NCBI GenBank assembly: GCA_032622095.1
Contig: CP136062.1
Span: 139,704,351 to 139,768,350 of the forward strand
Source: Siphonodentalium dalli
Taxonomy: Eukaryota; Mollusca; Scaphopoda; Gadilida; Siphonodentaliidae
DNA length: 64,000 nucleotides
Direction: 5' to 3'
Shown: one piece after another, positions 12,211 to 24,165 of the stretch
Position numbering within the stretch: position 1 is the first letter of the stretch
How the letters are laid out: each line of letters opens with the position of its first letter
The notes under the pieces: model-generated
Databases searched by the model: none
What the model was told of the DNA's origin: nothing
Seen by the model: the letters and a program-made list of their open reading frames with translations, nothing else
Position numbers and translations under genes: made by a program

Positions 12211-14170
12211 GCGTGTGATTATTGCCTACTGAACACTACATCTAGCAATGTTAAAGAGGGCCCCGTAGTCACATTTATGAGTTAACCCTTTCTATAATAA
12301 ATACTCATTTCAATAAGTTCAACAAACGACCAACTTATTATCTGAACATTTATCTCCAATAAATAGACTCCCTCTGCATTTGTATTATATGTTGCCTGCT
12401 TACTTTTTCTGGATGAATAATAGACAATTCCAATGTAATCTTTTATGACTGATTGGAAGAATCCATTTAGTATAGAAAGGGTTAATTTCGCTTGTATTGT
12501 CTGACAGTATGATCTCAAATTCAATCTCGCAATAAAGTAAATGGTCTAGCATTATGATGGAGTATATTTTAACTCAGGTGGTTTAATTCAAAAGATGTCT
12601 TATCCTGGCCTGCAATGACCAGCAATGACTGGGAAAAAATGTATCATGTAGACAACCTTTGTCCCATTGAGGTTCATCAATAATCTAAAGATCATTCACT
12701 TCTGATGAAATATGACAGAGATACTGGGATGGGCGTATTTTACGCTCTAAGGGCCATAACTTCAGTCAGAAGAAATTATAGGACAAATGTTTGTTTGTTT
12801 GAACATATTTATTGTTTGAACATATTTATTGTGACCCACAAATACATGGAATAATTTACAAACAGAATATATGGATGATGTTGTGGGTGCACAGGGGATC
12901 GGAGCACAAGTTACGAAACTTAGTGAAGCTCCTCTCCACTGGCGTTCAGCTGCTGATGAATTCAAGTCGATGGTTTTGGTTTTGCTGGAATGAAAGTTTT
13001 GTTGTTATTTGTGTGGGAGACGGTGTCCCATGTGATCGGCTATGTATACATAGGGGAACCGGCTCCCAATCAAACACATGTAGGTTGTAGTTGTGGCTGT
13101 GGCAGTGGCAGTGGGCGGAGTCAATGGAATAATGATTACTGAAATCGGTCTGTGAAAATGATGAATGATTGTACTGTCTCGAATAATCGCCTGTTCAAGG
13201 TGTCGCTAATTTCGGGTATGCCAAAGAGAATATCTTTAATACTGGTGATGACCACTTAAATTAAACATGTTACGTGTGGATATTGTTCGCTTCAAGCTGC
13301 CACATGATCATTCAACCATGACCTACTGAGATTACTGAGATACAGAGATTCAAAGTTGGTAGAAATGCATTGATTGGACGAAACCCATTCCATGTCGATC
13401 TCCCTTCAACCATAGTGGTTAATATGCATCCCAAAATCTTTGAAATCCCACCTATGATGACCGAGAATCCAAGATCGATACCTGTCATATAACATGCCAA
13501 CTTTGTTTGTGGGGATAACAAAGAATGATAACTCCTGTATGGAGAATGAAAACTGTCTTCTGCCGAGAGGCCTCACCGTGGCTAACCTCAATAAGCCATG
13601 CCTTTGATATCTGCGCAGATGAATAGAAAACCAACATTTACATGTAACAAAGAAGGATAACTGTAGAACTGGAAACACGAACAATGTCATTGGGACTTAT
13701 TTTGAATGCAACTCCGATGACAAACTACATACCATACATATATTTCTTTGAGATCTGGCAAAACATGGCTGAAATATTTCTCGGACAGATGCATGGATGG
13801 AAGGACGGGCGTATTCATGTAATCCAGTATACCCATGCACCAATCTTCGATAAATATATATCCCACATAAATATACCTCATCTACAGCATTTTGCATAAC
13901 CATTAAGGTAGACAGAGTGTTTTGAAATAAAGGTAAGTCCAGAGAAAATTAAATGGGTGGTTGGAGTTACATGTCAGAATAAACTGCTGCCAGGCCAGAC
14001 GTCCCCCAACTAAGGATGCTTTATTGGATCGATGTGTTTTATGGAAATTATTTTTTTTATTCTGGCCAATTTCTGAGAACAATCATTGAATCAAACTTTG
14101 CTTTCAATTGTCGATGTTGTTAACACATGACGGGAGCTTTTGTACAGCATTGAATACCATGTGACAGTAC
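12211..14170. other. Unassigned DNA, probably old dispersed repeats
   Basis: No coding region recognised. Near 12,790-12,832 the doubled phrase GAACATATTTATTG after GTTTGTTTGTTT looks like the reverse complement of a LINE poly-A-type 3' tail (CAATAAATATGTTC), suggesting a decayed minus-strand retroelement to its right. Near 13,785-13,860 the phrase CAGATGCATGGATGGAAGGA resembles a mollusc dispersed repeat. Both are weak. Confidence 0.35.
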
Positions 14171-14226
14171 ATTCTCTTTATATATATGTGAGTCTCTTAT
14201 AGGGAGACTCGCATATATAAGAGAAT
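14171..14226. repeat. Short palindrome (ATTCTCTTATATATG-type)
   Basis: ATTCTCTTTATATATATGTG is mirrored by CGCATATATAAGAGAAT around GAGTCTCTTATAGGGAGACTC. The right half (ATATAAGAGAATGCACTG) also occurs near 6,359, so it is part of a dispersed repeat. Confidence 0.65.
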
Positions 14227-14239
14227 GCACTGGCACAGG

Positions 14240-15610
14240 ATTTTCACAAAATTTCAGGAAGCTCCAGTGATGGAAGGTTTAACAATTACCATGGCGAGAC
14301 AGTTATGTCCCTGTTGCTGGTCCTATTTGACCAAATTACCCCATTTGAACAAATCTGAATTACAGTCACACAAGGAACCTCAATACCAAATATAAGCTAA
14401 ATAAGGCTGTTTCTTTAGAAGAATTAAAAACATATGGAGGGAAAGAGTTATGGCCCTGGCTTCACACCTATTTGACCTGGTGACCTCATTTGAAAAAAAT
14501 CTGAATGTGAATCATCTAGGAAACATCCACAACAAATATGAACCCATTCGGTCTTATGGATTTGGAGAAGACAATTGTTGACAAATGGACAGACAGAAGG
14601 ATGCACAGACAGATGGTCGGACTAATTGATTCAAGTATACCCCCCATTCATTTTTCTTTGCAAATTCAGATAACGAGTTCAACTGGTTAACAGAATAATA
14701 CTGGAAGAGCACATGGCATTTTATTTTAATTACCTTGACGACAACACACATATATACCCCAATGCTATGCGGTGGTTTTTTTTTATCCCAGTGTGCCATA
14801 TAAGATCTAAAATATCAATTGATGAAATGAATAGTATGAACTCTAGTTGGCTGCTGGTGTTAGAGGCTGGTAGGAGCTGCTTATTACGAGGCAGGGTGGG
14901 GGTCTGGGTCTGGTGGAGTGGAGGCCGTGGAGGGGTGGGGCAGGTTTGAAGGAAAGGGAAAGTTTTATTGAGTCTCAGTGATTTAACTAAAGAGAAATTT
15001 GTTAAGAACCCTAACTCATTCCATTTTTGACAGGTCGTCTCCATTTAAACAAATCTGGATACCCAAGGACCCTTCACACCAAATTAATTAAAAACAATAT
15101 TTAATTAAAAAAACATTTTTTTTTAGCTGTTGACCTCATTTGAACAAATCTGAATGTTAGTCACCTTGGGAACAACCACACCAAATATGAACCCATGTGG
15201 TCTTATGGTTCTGGAGAAGAAGTTATTTTAAGAATTACTCTGGAGGGAAGAGTTATAGCCCAGGAATCACAACTATTTGACCTGGTGACCTCACCTGAAC
15301 AAATCTGAATGAGAGACACATAGAGAACATTCTCATCAAATATTAACCCATTCGGTCTTATGGTTCCAGAGAAGAAGTCGTTTTAAGAATTACTATGGTT
15401 GGGAAAGATTAATGGCCCTGGCTTTGGAACTATTTGAGCTGGTGACCTCATTTAAAAAAAATTGAGTTTGAGTCACCCGGGGAACGTCCACACCATAAAT
15501 GAGCCCATTCGGTCTTACAGTTCTTGAGAAGATGATTGATGACGGATGGACGGACGGATGGACCGACGACGGACGAGGATGACGAGGAGTGATGATTATA
15601 GTTCCACCAG
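14240..15610. repeat. Tandem repeat, about 156-bp unit, interrupted
   Basis: The ordered phrases GGTCTTATGGTTCTGGAGAA, TTTTAAGAATTACT, GGAGGGAAAGAGTTATGGCC, CTATTTGACCTGGTGACCTC and CCAAATATGAACCCATTCGG recur. Copies of the GGTCTTA phrase at about 15,199, 15,354 and 15,511 give a 155-157-bp period; an outlying unit at 14,410-14,590 is separated by non-repeat sequence. The array ends in GGACGGACGGATGGACCGAC. Related units lie at 52,470-52,720. Confidence 0.75.
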
Positions 15611-16154
15611 AGACTTCGTCCCAGATGAACTAAAAAGAGGTGGATTTATGGGGAGTTGGCTTTTTTAAAGAACAAAGAAGTCAAAATTTCTGGTCACCAA
15701 AAATATTAATCCTTGATGGCTGATTCAAAGTCCAATTGGCCACCTCCCATCAGGAATGTTCGGACCGAACCTAAATTAAAATCGTACCTGTATTTTCATG
15801 TAATTAAACCACATACTAAATTTGGCAGCTTCGGAAAATCATAACATAATAATTTAAGTAAAAAAGGGGAATAAATCAACCAGAAATGAATCCAAGTTCA
15901 AACTTGATCGTTACTCAAGTTCAACAAATTATGTCAAATGCTAATCAAGTTATCATCTGGACAACAAACATTTAGGACAGACAGACGGATGGCTACATGG
16001 ATAAAGGGACATTGCTTATTTATATAGTCCCCCGAATCGTTTTTCGGGTGCCAAAAAGTAGGGTCGCTGGGTAGGCTTAAAAGTCCATTTTGAAATAAAA
16101 AATTATTTTAGGCCCACTTAAAATTTGAACCCCCAGATCACATTATATAAAATA

Positions 16155-16190
16155 CTAGGGTATTGCCCGTCACAAAATGACGGGTATATA
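16155..16190 (-). mobile_element. Helitron-like 3' terminus (hairpin + CTAG)
   Basis: Read on the minus strand: CCCGTCATTTTGTGACGGG (a perfect 6-bp-stem hairpin), a short spacer, then CTAG followed by T. That is the canonical Helitron 3' end next to the T of an AT target. The matching 5' end would lie to the right, before 16,571, and is not clear. Confidence 0.65.
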
Positions 16191-16570
16191 AATGTTCTTT
16201 GTGACTTTCTAGTGTCCGCGTTCATTAAAGCGACGTCAACACTCCGGTAGGGTGATCAAATAGAAATGGAGAATAATCTTGCTAAACTTGAGTAGTTATA
16301 TTTTACAAATAGTATATCCAAATAGACATGACACACCATCTTCCTTATATATTAATTAAATGTACCGACTCTCGATGGTGAGATCGTTCCGTTAGTTTAT
16401 CGCCGGTATTGTGTCCCGAATCGAGATGTAAATATTTACAATTCAGCGTAGTTTAGACGATGTTTTCTATGTAGTGTTACGGTCGACTTGATTCAGATTT
16501 TCGGTGATGTTAGTAGAATGTTACATTCATCCAGTTGGCATAGCACCGGATGGAGCAACTTTAATCATCA

Positions 16571-17483
16571 TCTATACTATATATTTTGAGAACTCCGTAT
16601 ATATATATATGTATATATGTGTGTACTTCATGGAATCCAAAACGCGTGTACATATTGAGCTCAAATTTCGTATGTAAGTATAAAATCCCACCGACACGGC
16701 CGTGGTCGCGTTTTGGAGAAGCTCAGAGCACCCTTTATCCACTCCCAAATCACCGCAAAGCACGGAGGGGGTTAATCGCGTTGATAGTTAAAGAGCGTAA
16801 ATGTGATTCTTACGTCTGGGTCTGGGCATGTGCGTCATTATACAGACATGAGCGTGCTGTGTGATTCTTACGTACTTATGGCTTCGTAGGAACGCGGATC
16901 GGGTCAGTTTTTCCACCCTAGGTGATCTTCACCTTGAAACGGGTACCCACAAATGATATATATGTGGGTGTCCTTTATAGACTGGAACCGATTGAGCTCA
17001 AACTTGCTACCTACCTACCGGATACCTATAATTTAAAAATATAAACAAAAAATTAAATAAAAAAATTAATATGTCATGTTTCGGACAAACGCCGCCGGTA
17101 GCTCAAATTTCGTATGTAAGTGTAAAATTCCACCGACACCGCCGTGGTCGCGTTTTGGAGAAGCTCAGAGCACCCTTTATCCACTCCCAAATCACCGCAA
17201 AGGCACGGCGTGGGTTAATCAAGTGATTATTTAATGAGCGTTTGTTTTTGACGCATCGCTATAAAGAGCGTCTGTTTGCCATTCAACGTTATTAGCATCT
17301 GCAGAGAGATATACGGAACATAAATTAAATTTAAAAAACATTTGTTTCTGACCAACCCTGCGAGCACGGATGGCGCGCTTTGTTTTTACAGTTCGGTATA
17401 TACCGAAATCATCCCAGATAATCACGAATACAGCATCAGATTTCTCCCCAGATATACCGTTATAAAGCTACTGGAATCTGCCA
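16571..17483 (+). mobile_element. Helitron-like unit, 3' end missing
   Basis: Starts A|TCTATACTATATATTTTGAG, the same 5' end as the minus-strand chain at 45-49.7 kb, and shares their interior (GTACTTCAT, CGCGTGTACA, GCTCAGAGCACCC, AACGCTCATT-type and TATACCGAAATCATCCCAGA phrases). It contains an internal duplication (AGCTCAAATTTCGTATGTAA at about 16,659 and 17,101). No CTAG hairpin precedes the next unit. Confidence 0.7.
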
Positions 17484-17878
17484 TCTACTATATAATTTGA
17501 GACTTCCGTATATATATATAAAAAAATAAACATGTCATAAAATGTCATGTTTCAGACAAACGCCGCCGGTGGTCATGTTTCGGACAAACGCCGCCGGTGG
17601 CGGGCTAACCTGCTAACGCCCGTGCAGCGCGTGCGCAGACGAGATCTCGGAAACGGGTCGAGCTATCGACTTGAAATTTGCTATGTGAATGTATCTTGCC
17701 CCGGATACGAATTTTATCGGGTCGCCGAGCCCGTGCGACGCAAGCTTCGCGCATGCGCAGACCAGATCTCGGAAACGGGTGGAGCTATCGACTTGAAATT
17801 TGGTTATATTAAAAAAATGTCATGTTTCTGAAACAAAGCCATGAGACGAATGCCGCCAGTGGCGGGCTAACCTGCTAG
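17484..17878 (+). mobile_element. Helitron-like unit with CCGCC/GGCGG 3' hairpin
   Basis: Begins TCTACTATATAATTTGAG after A and ends with hairpin CCGCCAGTGGCGG, GCTAACCTG and CTAG, immediately followed by the TC of the next unit. It contains about 120-bp tandem repeats (GCATGCGCAGAC, AGATCTCGGAAACGGGT, AGCTATCGACTTGAAATTTG). 395 bp, non-coding. Confidence 0.85.
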
Positions 17879-17968
17879 TCTATTATATATTTTGGAAGAT
17901 ATGTTTGTGTGTGTGTGAGGGTGGGGGTGTGTGTGGATGTGGGTGTGTGAGGGTGGGTGTGTGTGAGG

Positions 17969-18033
<65 letters not shown>

Positions 18034-18796
18034 AGGGTGTGTGTGTGTCTGTGTGATCGCGATGGACTCGAAAACGGCCGAGCCGATTTCGATGAAACTT
18101 CGTATGTGGGGGTATTTTCGGCCGGGGGGTGGCATGGGCCTATTAATTTTCAGATCCGAGGTCAACTTTTCACGTGCCGAGGTCAAATCTGTTTTTACGC
18201 TGTGTTACGGGACTTTCATTTCAGTTCGGTGCTTACAAATCGATTCGAAACAGCGCGAATAATAAAATGCCAGTCATAATAATGACACTGTGAGAATCTT
18301 TCGTGTTTCCTCTTTCCAACGATATATAATGCGTATGTGTCCGTTTTAGTTATCTGCCTCAATTATCAAGAAGAAGTGGTACTATCTTCCATCAGCATAA
18401 AAACAATGCGTAACTTCTATGACGTCGTTAGATGTCATAACGTTAGATCACGTTAACGCTTAACCGGCCGATGCATTTGACTGTTTCAGACGTCTTGGCG
18501 ATATCTCGGGCACCGATGGTAATTTATCTTTACGTAGAAACTTGATAATTAATGAGCGTGTGTATATGAGGCGCGTTTATATACTTGAGTGGAAATCAAA
18601 TCGGGTTAAACTGGCGGATTTTTAATGACGAAATTTTATGCATAGGGTATCTCGGTATCCGCTGGGCCGATTTCCCGGTATCCGCTGGGCCGATTTCCAC
18701 CATTTTTGGGGTGTTGGCGTTTGACCCCACCTGACCTTGACCTTCAAAATGGTAAATTCAAGGTCAAAGCCCGGACGAAGTCGGGTCACCTTCTAG
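17879..18796 (+). mobile_element. Helitron-like unit, CCCGGAC/GTCGGG 3' hairpin
   Basis: Starts TCTATTATATATTTTGGAAG directly after the previous CTAG and ends with CCCGGACGAAGTCGGG, TCACCTT, CTAG. It carries a long (GT)n tract at about 17,905-18,050, a GATCGCGATGGACTCGAAAA phrase and paired TGACCTTGA/TCAAGGTCA motifs at 18,730-18,778. From about 18,055 it is nearly identical to the next unit. Confidence 0.9.
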
Positions 18797-19593
18797 TCTA
18801 TTATATATTTTTGGAAGATCTGTTTGTGTGTGTGTGTGTCTGTGTCTGTATGATCGCGATGAACTCGAAAACGGCCGACCCGATTTCGATGAAACTTCGT
18901 AATTGAGGATACTATCGGTCGGGAAGTGGCATAGGCATATTAATTTTCAGATCCGAGGTCAACTTTTCACGTGCCGAGGTCAAATCTGTTTTTACGCTGT
19001 GTTACGGGACTTTCATTTCAGTTCGGTGCTTACAAATCGATTCGAAACAGCGCGAATAATAAAATGCCAGTCATAATAATGACACTGTGAGAATCTTTCG
19101 TGTTTCCTCTTTCCAACGATATATAATGCGTATGTATCCGTTTTAGTTATCTGCCTCAATTATCAAGAAGAAGTGGTACTATCTTCCATCAGGATAAAAA
19201 CAATGCGTAACTTCTATGACGTCGTTAGAGGTCATAACATTAGATCACGTTAACGCTTAACCGGCCGATGCATTTGACTGTTTCAGACGTCTTGGCGATA
19301 TCTCGGGCACCGATGGTAATTTATCTTTACGTTGAAACTTGATAATTAATGAGCGTGTGTATATGAGGCGCGTTTATATACTTGAGTGGAAATCAAATCG
19401 GGTTAAACTGGCGGATTTTTACGGACGAAATTTTATGCATAGGGTATCTCGGTATCCGCTGGGCCGATTTCCCGGTATCCGTTGGGCCGATTTCCACCAT
19501 TTTTGGGGTGTTGGTGTTTGACCCCACCTGACATTGACCTTCAAAATGGTCAATTCAAGGTCAAAGCTCGGACGAAGTCGGGTCACCTTCTAG
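18797..19593 (+). mobile_element. Helitron-like unit, near-duplicate of the previous one
   Basis: Starts TCTATTATATATTTTTGG and ends with a CTCGGACGAAGTCGGG hairpin plus TCACCTTCTAG. The body is almost identical to 18,055-18,796 but the (GT)n is shorter. The head-to-tail junction is CTAG|TCTATCATATATT. Confidence 0.9.
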
Positions 19594-20010
19594 TCTATCA
19601 TATATTTTGGAACTTCTGTCTGTCTGTCTGTGTGTATGTGTGTTATAGACCCGAAAACTGCTCGACGGATCCGACTCGAATTTGGTATGTATGCCTACTT
19701 TGATCCCGGGGGCAATATGGGTGGATCCAATTTCACGCGCGATCGTGTCCTTGGCCTTGACCTCGCTCTTATAGTCATGTTTCTGCACCGACGTTGTATC
19801 ATATATTTTGGAACTTCTGTCTGTCTGTCTGTCTGTGTGTATGTGTGTTATAGACCCGAAAACTGCTCGACGGATCCGACTCGAATTTGGTATGTATGCC
19901 TACTTTGATCCCGGGGGCAATATGGGTGGGTCCAATTTCACGCGATCGTGTCCTTGGCCTTGACCTCGCTCTTATAGTCATGTTTCTGCACCGACGTTGT
20001 ATATTCTGCC
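19594..20010 (+). mobile_element. Helitron-like 5' portion with 206-bp tandem duplication
   Basis: TCTATCATATATTTTGGAAC begins the unit, and TCATATATTTTGGAACTTCT recurs about 206 bp downstream. Each half carries CTGTCTGTCTG, GTTATAGACCCGAAAACTGC and CGACTCGAATTTGG, and ends CCGACGTTGTAT. No CTAG hairpin follows here; the next 3' end in this orientation is at 26,769-26,772, so this could be the head of a 7.2-kb element or a truncated copy. Confidence 0.75.
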
Positions 20011-20073
20011 CAGACGGAGGCGATCACAAAGAAATCCCTAAATAGCGCAGATAGTGGGGTGACTTAGCAACTT

Positions 20074-20869
20074 CTTTGTGCATTTTTTGTTAAAAGCATG
20101 AAACTTCACACATATTTAGGCTAAGGTGTTGTGATCAAAATAAGAGTTGGACCCCAGCCAGAAAATGACCCAGTTCTTAGTTATGACGTCATCATCTCGT
20201 AGAGAGCGTTTAGTGAACCGATATTCCACTTACTAATTTCAATCTCTTGTGGGCAGACGGATATTAACATATGGGAGGTAATGACTGATGTATTCTATCT
20301 AAGAGATGTCTGTCTTTCATTTAAGACGACTGATGGCCATAAAAATCCAAGATGGCTGCCAAAATGAGGATCAAAATGACTGCCAAAATGGAAAAAAATC
20401 TATGATTTTTTGCGAAATATTGAAAATCTTCTAATTTTTTCTGAGATTGTTTAGCATATTGGAGATATTTTACTTCCTATCATCAGAACAAATAATATAA
20501 GAACAAATTGGAGCCATTTGTAAGAAATAAGAGTTGGAAAGAGCCGTATATTTGGAGATGGAATCAACAGGTATGAAAATTGACATATTTCATTAATAAT
20601 TCTCGATGATGACTTTTGCATCCACTCAGTAATTTCAATCTCTTGTGAATAGGTGAATATAAACACATGATCAGTAATAATTGATACATTCTATCCAGAG
20701 AATATGTATCTTTGATTTAAGATGATTATTGGCCAAAAATAAACAAAATGCCTGCCAAAATGGCTGACATATTGGAGAAAAAAAATTAAGGATTTTTTTT
20801 GCGATTTATAATTTTTTCTCTCTAAATGTTCTCAGTTAATGAAGCATATTGTCACTTTCTGATCAGTAG
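20074..20869. repeat. Left arm of a large inverted duplication (3' flank of copy A)
   Basis: This stretch is the reverse complement of about 26,091-26,730 (for example GTGATCAAAATAAGAGTTGG, GATGACGTCATAA-type phrase, AGAGCGTTTAGTGAACCGAT), with scattered differences and some length variation. It is the downstream flank of the pseudogene ending at 20,870, and the same flank follows the copy ending at 26,090. It contains AAGATGGCTGCCAAAATG phrases. Confidence 0.8.
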
Positions 20870-22113
20870 TCAACAGTTAGACTTGCACAGTGGACAGCAC
20901 TGGAGTCCAGTCGGCAAACAAGAACATAACTTCTTTTTGCAGACTTTGGTGCAGCCGCATCTGATAAGCTCACAGAGAACAAGGTTAACAGTGGAAGTTC
21001 TCCAGAAAAGGGCATCCATCTGCTATCTAAATATCCACATAAGTCGGGCGAAGGTAGTTCCACGTATTTAGAGAACACCTGAGATAAACAACTTGCATAT
21101 CGTGAAGTACGTCTCGTATGTAGGACAAGTGAATCCCTTGTCGGTGGAATCCGATCCACAGGACGACTATGTTTGCAGAATAGTTCCCTCCTGGCCCCGT
21201 TGACAGTAAGTTGGTCGCTCATTCTGTGATACATCAATACAACGAAACGCTCCCAAGTCGGCATGCATATCTCAATATCTCCATTTACATCATTTGTCAA
21301 CTGGGTGAATGTCAGAAATTTCCAGGAAATTTGACCAGGTTGTAAATGCCTTCTTCTTTCCAATAGTAGAAAAGAATGACATAAAGTCACTTCCCGTGAA
21401 CGAATGGACATCAGTATGGCTATCGAACGCACATATCCCAAGGTGCAGGCTATGTTGTTAATATCAATAAATTTAAAATCATTTCCGGTCCCGAATGCAA
21501 TGGTTATTTTCATATCTATAACTGTTGTTACAGCATAGATAGCGATCACGATGATGTCGGTGTCAACTGTTCTGAGTAAACTAGAGCAAAGTCCATCAGC
21601 CAAACTATCATATGCATGGAGAAAGATGTGTGTATCTGCTTCTTCGTGGCTGGTCTTTTTCAGCTTTGTGGAATCCTTTTGTGGATAGAAAGGGACGGAC
21701 TCGTTGCAAGTGACAATGATTTATGTGTTTTCTGGTCGTAGTGTATTATGCAATGTGGTAGCTATGACCGAAGATAGGTCACGTTTGTTGTTAGTCGCCA
21801 CACAGGACGGATGACCATGCACGTTTTGCCTGTGGGAGCTATGCTCTCTCCTCTTACCTGTCGTTCTATTCCCGCCCCGCGACCAGACATTGTACACTGC
21901 TTCAGCGAATCCGGGAGATAGATATAAAAAATATATATCGATCCTTTCAGCACCCTTGGCAAAGTTTTGTACATATGGAATAAATTTCTCCTTGACATAG
22001 CAGGCAAAAGTCATTCGAGGAGAAGGCTTCAATATGTTAACCAGCACTGTCCCATCAAAGAGTACTTTGGTTATATCAGGTGGTTTTAAACATCGGGATT
22101 CTTTATCTAAAAG
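20870..22113 (-). pseudogene. CXC-domain multicopy protein, copy A (C-terminal half, frameshifted)
   Basis: Decayed copy of a large, multicopy animal protein family with unknown function, known from cnidarian and mollusc gene sets and probably spread with mobile elements. Blocks in order on the minus strand are VLFDGTVLVNIL (about 22,060), FIPYVQ and GAERIDI (about 21,950), YLPDSLKQC (about 21,900), SHEEAD (about 21,640), RTVDTD (about 21,565), IAFGTGNDFKFI (about 21,480), HSFTGSDFMSFF (about 21,395), ERFVVLMYHR (about 21,240), IPPTRDSL (about 21,140), and a C-terminal cysteine cluster ending at 20,870 (CGCTKVCKKKLCSC then CCPLC). That cluster resembles tesmin/TSO1 CXC motifs. The blocks sit in different frames, with a TAA near 21,722, so the gene is dead. 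The TVDTD block resembles an acidic nuclease site, but this is only a guess. Confidence 0.8.
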
Positions 22114-23013
22114 CAAGGGCGGATCCACTGGGGGCGTACAAAAAAGTCACGAGTCCTTCAAAACATCGGTTTCCATGTGTCGTTATCGTCATTAGTCAAT
22201 TGATTGACTGAACATATATTTACATTGTATTCATAACCCAAACATTTACACAACAGATATTAATCTACATACAATATTTTAATTAACATTATGTATCCAA
22301 CCAGAATGTAGACGAATAGGGGATTGGAATACTAGTTAATCAGTTCGGTGTCAGGTATTTTTTGGTGAAAACTGTTTATACTAATAAAACGAGTACGTGA
22401 TTGGAGTGTGATCGGACCACCCGTTTGGCTTTTATTGATAACTTATTTTGCTGTAGTATGGTCAATGGAGGAATTAAGTGGATGGATAGACGCATTGTAT
22501 TACCAGCCGAAACACCTCTATACTAGTACTGTCCAGAAGCCATGATTTTCCGATTATTCATTCTGAATTACAAAATATTCTCCAATGCACCAGCCCAAAC
22601 CATAGGCGGGACCCGGTGATTCCGGGGGCTTATTCCATGGGCATGTCCGGCGCGCCAACATCATCATGTTGCCCAGATAATTCACATTTGCACAGACTTT
22701 GAGAAGATAAGTTCACTGTTCAAAGAAGCTTTGATCTTCCATCACTAACCCTCCATAGTATACCGTAATTGCACTGAATGTTATTGTTCCATATAAGCCT
22801 AATATAAAGCAATATAAACTGGGTCCAGAACACAGGAAAACGCGTCATTTTGAATGTAGTATACGCAAAATTCCGCCACCTAAAAGCGAGGGGGTTTAAC
22901 CCCCTCTCGTGTTCTCCCACAATCGCCGCTTCGCGGCTCGGATGATGCTACGCATCATATATCCATTAATACATAGCGACCCCCCCTTTTCAAATTTCCT
23001 GAATCCGCCACTG
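22114..23013. mobile_element. hAT-like non-autonomous insertion
   Basis: The left end CAAGGGCGGATCCACTGG and the right end, read on minus, CAGTGGCGGATTCAGGAAAT share the CAGNGGCGGAT-CA layout common at hAT-type termini. AAAAG lies immediately outside both ends. The element separates the FDG block (22,113 downward) from the GGIHIEM block (23,014 upward) of the same gene family. There is no transposase in its 900 bp. The superfamily call is tentative because I cannot see a clean 8-bp target duplication. Confidence 0.55.
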
Positions 23014-23430
23014 AAAAGTCCAGCCACTTCCACGTAAACAGTCTCTGAGTGCGTCTTGTGTAGCCATTTCAATGTGAATTCCACCCATCATCCCAACCAT
23101 TTTGTCTTCACCGAATTGGTAAATGTCGTCCCATTGGATTTTCTTCGCTAGAGTATATAGTGGTTGGTTGAATGTCAACACAGGTATCTGACTGGGGGTC
23201 AAATGTTTTGTGTTTCGCTGAGTTATCACCATAGTATGCCACATCATTGCTGTCGTTTTGGAATCATTCTTGAGAAAATTGTAAAGAATAAGTTCATGAT
23301 CTTTAGTATGAGTCAAAACAAAGTCAAGACGAAGGGAAATCGGTTGATGAATTTAAAGAATAATTGTGAACCAGCCCTGGGAATTAAGGAAAATTTACCA
23401 AGGCAAATATTGCAATCTCAAATCAATATG
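23014..23430 (-). pseudogene. CXC-family protein fragment, upstream domain (copy A)
   Basis: Minus-strand frame with MMWHTMVITQR, PVLTFNQPLYTLAKKIQW, GEDKMVGMMGGIHIEMA and LRDCLRGSGWT. These match, from memory of the family, the conserved N-terminal region (DQPLYALAK-IQW, GEDRFV-MFGGLHIEMA, LGD-L-GSGW) that precedes the FDGAAVV block in full-length members of more than 1,000 residues. The reading frame is interrupted by a stop near 23,345 and cut off at 23,013 by the hAT-like insertion. The region normally between this block and FDG is missing from copy A. Confidence 0.75.
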
Positions 23431-23771
23431 ATTCAGTAATAGCCTGAAATGCTTAGTTATTTAGGGGGGGGGGGACATTATTTCCAGGCCACTACTCAAC
23501 ATATATATACAATTCCACAAACATATCCAAAACAAATGTCCTTATATCGGGTAACTAGTATATGGCCCAGTGCCATGGAAACAATTGTAGGACAATATAT
23601 GTAGAGAGTGATTTAAGGAAGTCATTTTGGCTAAAGAGGTTCTATTTCAGATAGACACAAATCAATTTTAGTAACCCAATGAACTTGTTTTACCTAGGAA
23701 ATATAATTGCCTGGGCAAACCGATTTTGCCTCTGCTTTTATCCAGGCATTGCCTATTGCCTAGGCTAATTC
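23431..23771. other. Spacer between the inverted gene-family copies
   Basis: No gene. It contains a G-run near 23,465 and marks the head-to-head junction between the minus-strand fragment ending near 23,430 and the plus-strand fragment starting near 23,772. Confidence 0.4.
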
Positions 23772-24165
23772 CCAGGGTTGGTGAACTATTCTCAAGACTG
23801 TTTATTGCTAGTGAGACCAGGTCTTTTCAACTACTGGACGAGTTCTTTGAACACGAGAACCAGCAGAATACATCATCGCTGTCAACATGTGATGTTTTGC
23901 GGCAAGGTCACAAGTCGGATCTTGTTAGCAAATGCCTTTTAGACGAAGAATCCCGATGTTTAAAACCACATGGTATAACCACAGTACTCTTTGATGAGGC
24001 GGTGCTGGTTAACATACTGTAGCCTTCTCCTCGAATGACTTTTGCTGGCGATGTCAAGGAGAAATTTATTCCATATGTACAAAACTTTGCCAAGGGTGCT
24101 GAAAGGATCGATATCATGTTTGATATCTATCTCCCGGATTCGCTGAAGCAGTGTACAAGGTCTGG
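23772..24165 (+). pseudogene. CXC-family protein, copy B, middle domain fragment
   Basis: The plus-strand frame reads LFSRLFIASETRSFQLLDEF, FEHENQ, SSLSTCDVLRQGHKSDL, ESRCLKP, VLFDEAVLVNIL, a stop (TAG at about 24,020), then PSPRMTFAGDVKEKFIPYVQ, GAERIDI, YLPDSLKQCTRSG. The FFEHEN-PPSLS-G-LR-G-KSDL block precedes the FDG block in intact family members, and copy A lacks it. Similarity to copy A stops at about 24,165, where unrelated sequence begins; the rest of copy B resumes at about 25,742. Confidence 0.8.

Noticed and set aside
13312..13903. Cluster of overlapping frames near 13.3-13.9 kb
   Set aside because: Present on both strands with no motif; the sequence looks like an old dispersed repeat.
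17875..18279. Overlapping Cys/Val- and His/Thr-rich open frames
   Set aside because: They are translations of the (GT)n/(CA)n microsatellite within a Helitron-like unit, open on both strands at once.
22300..22900. Search for a transposase within the hAT-like insertion
   Set aside because: No frame above about 60 codons and no hAT motif; treated as non-autonomous.
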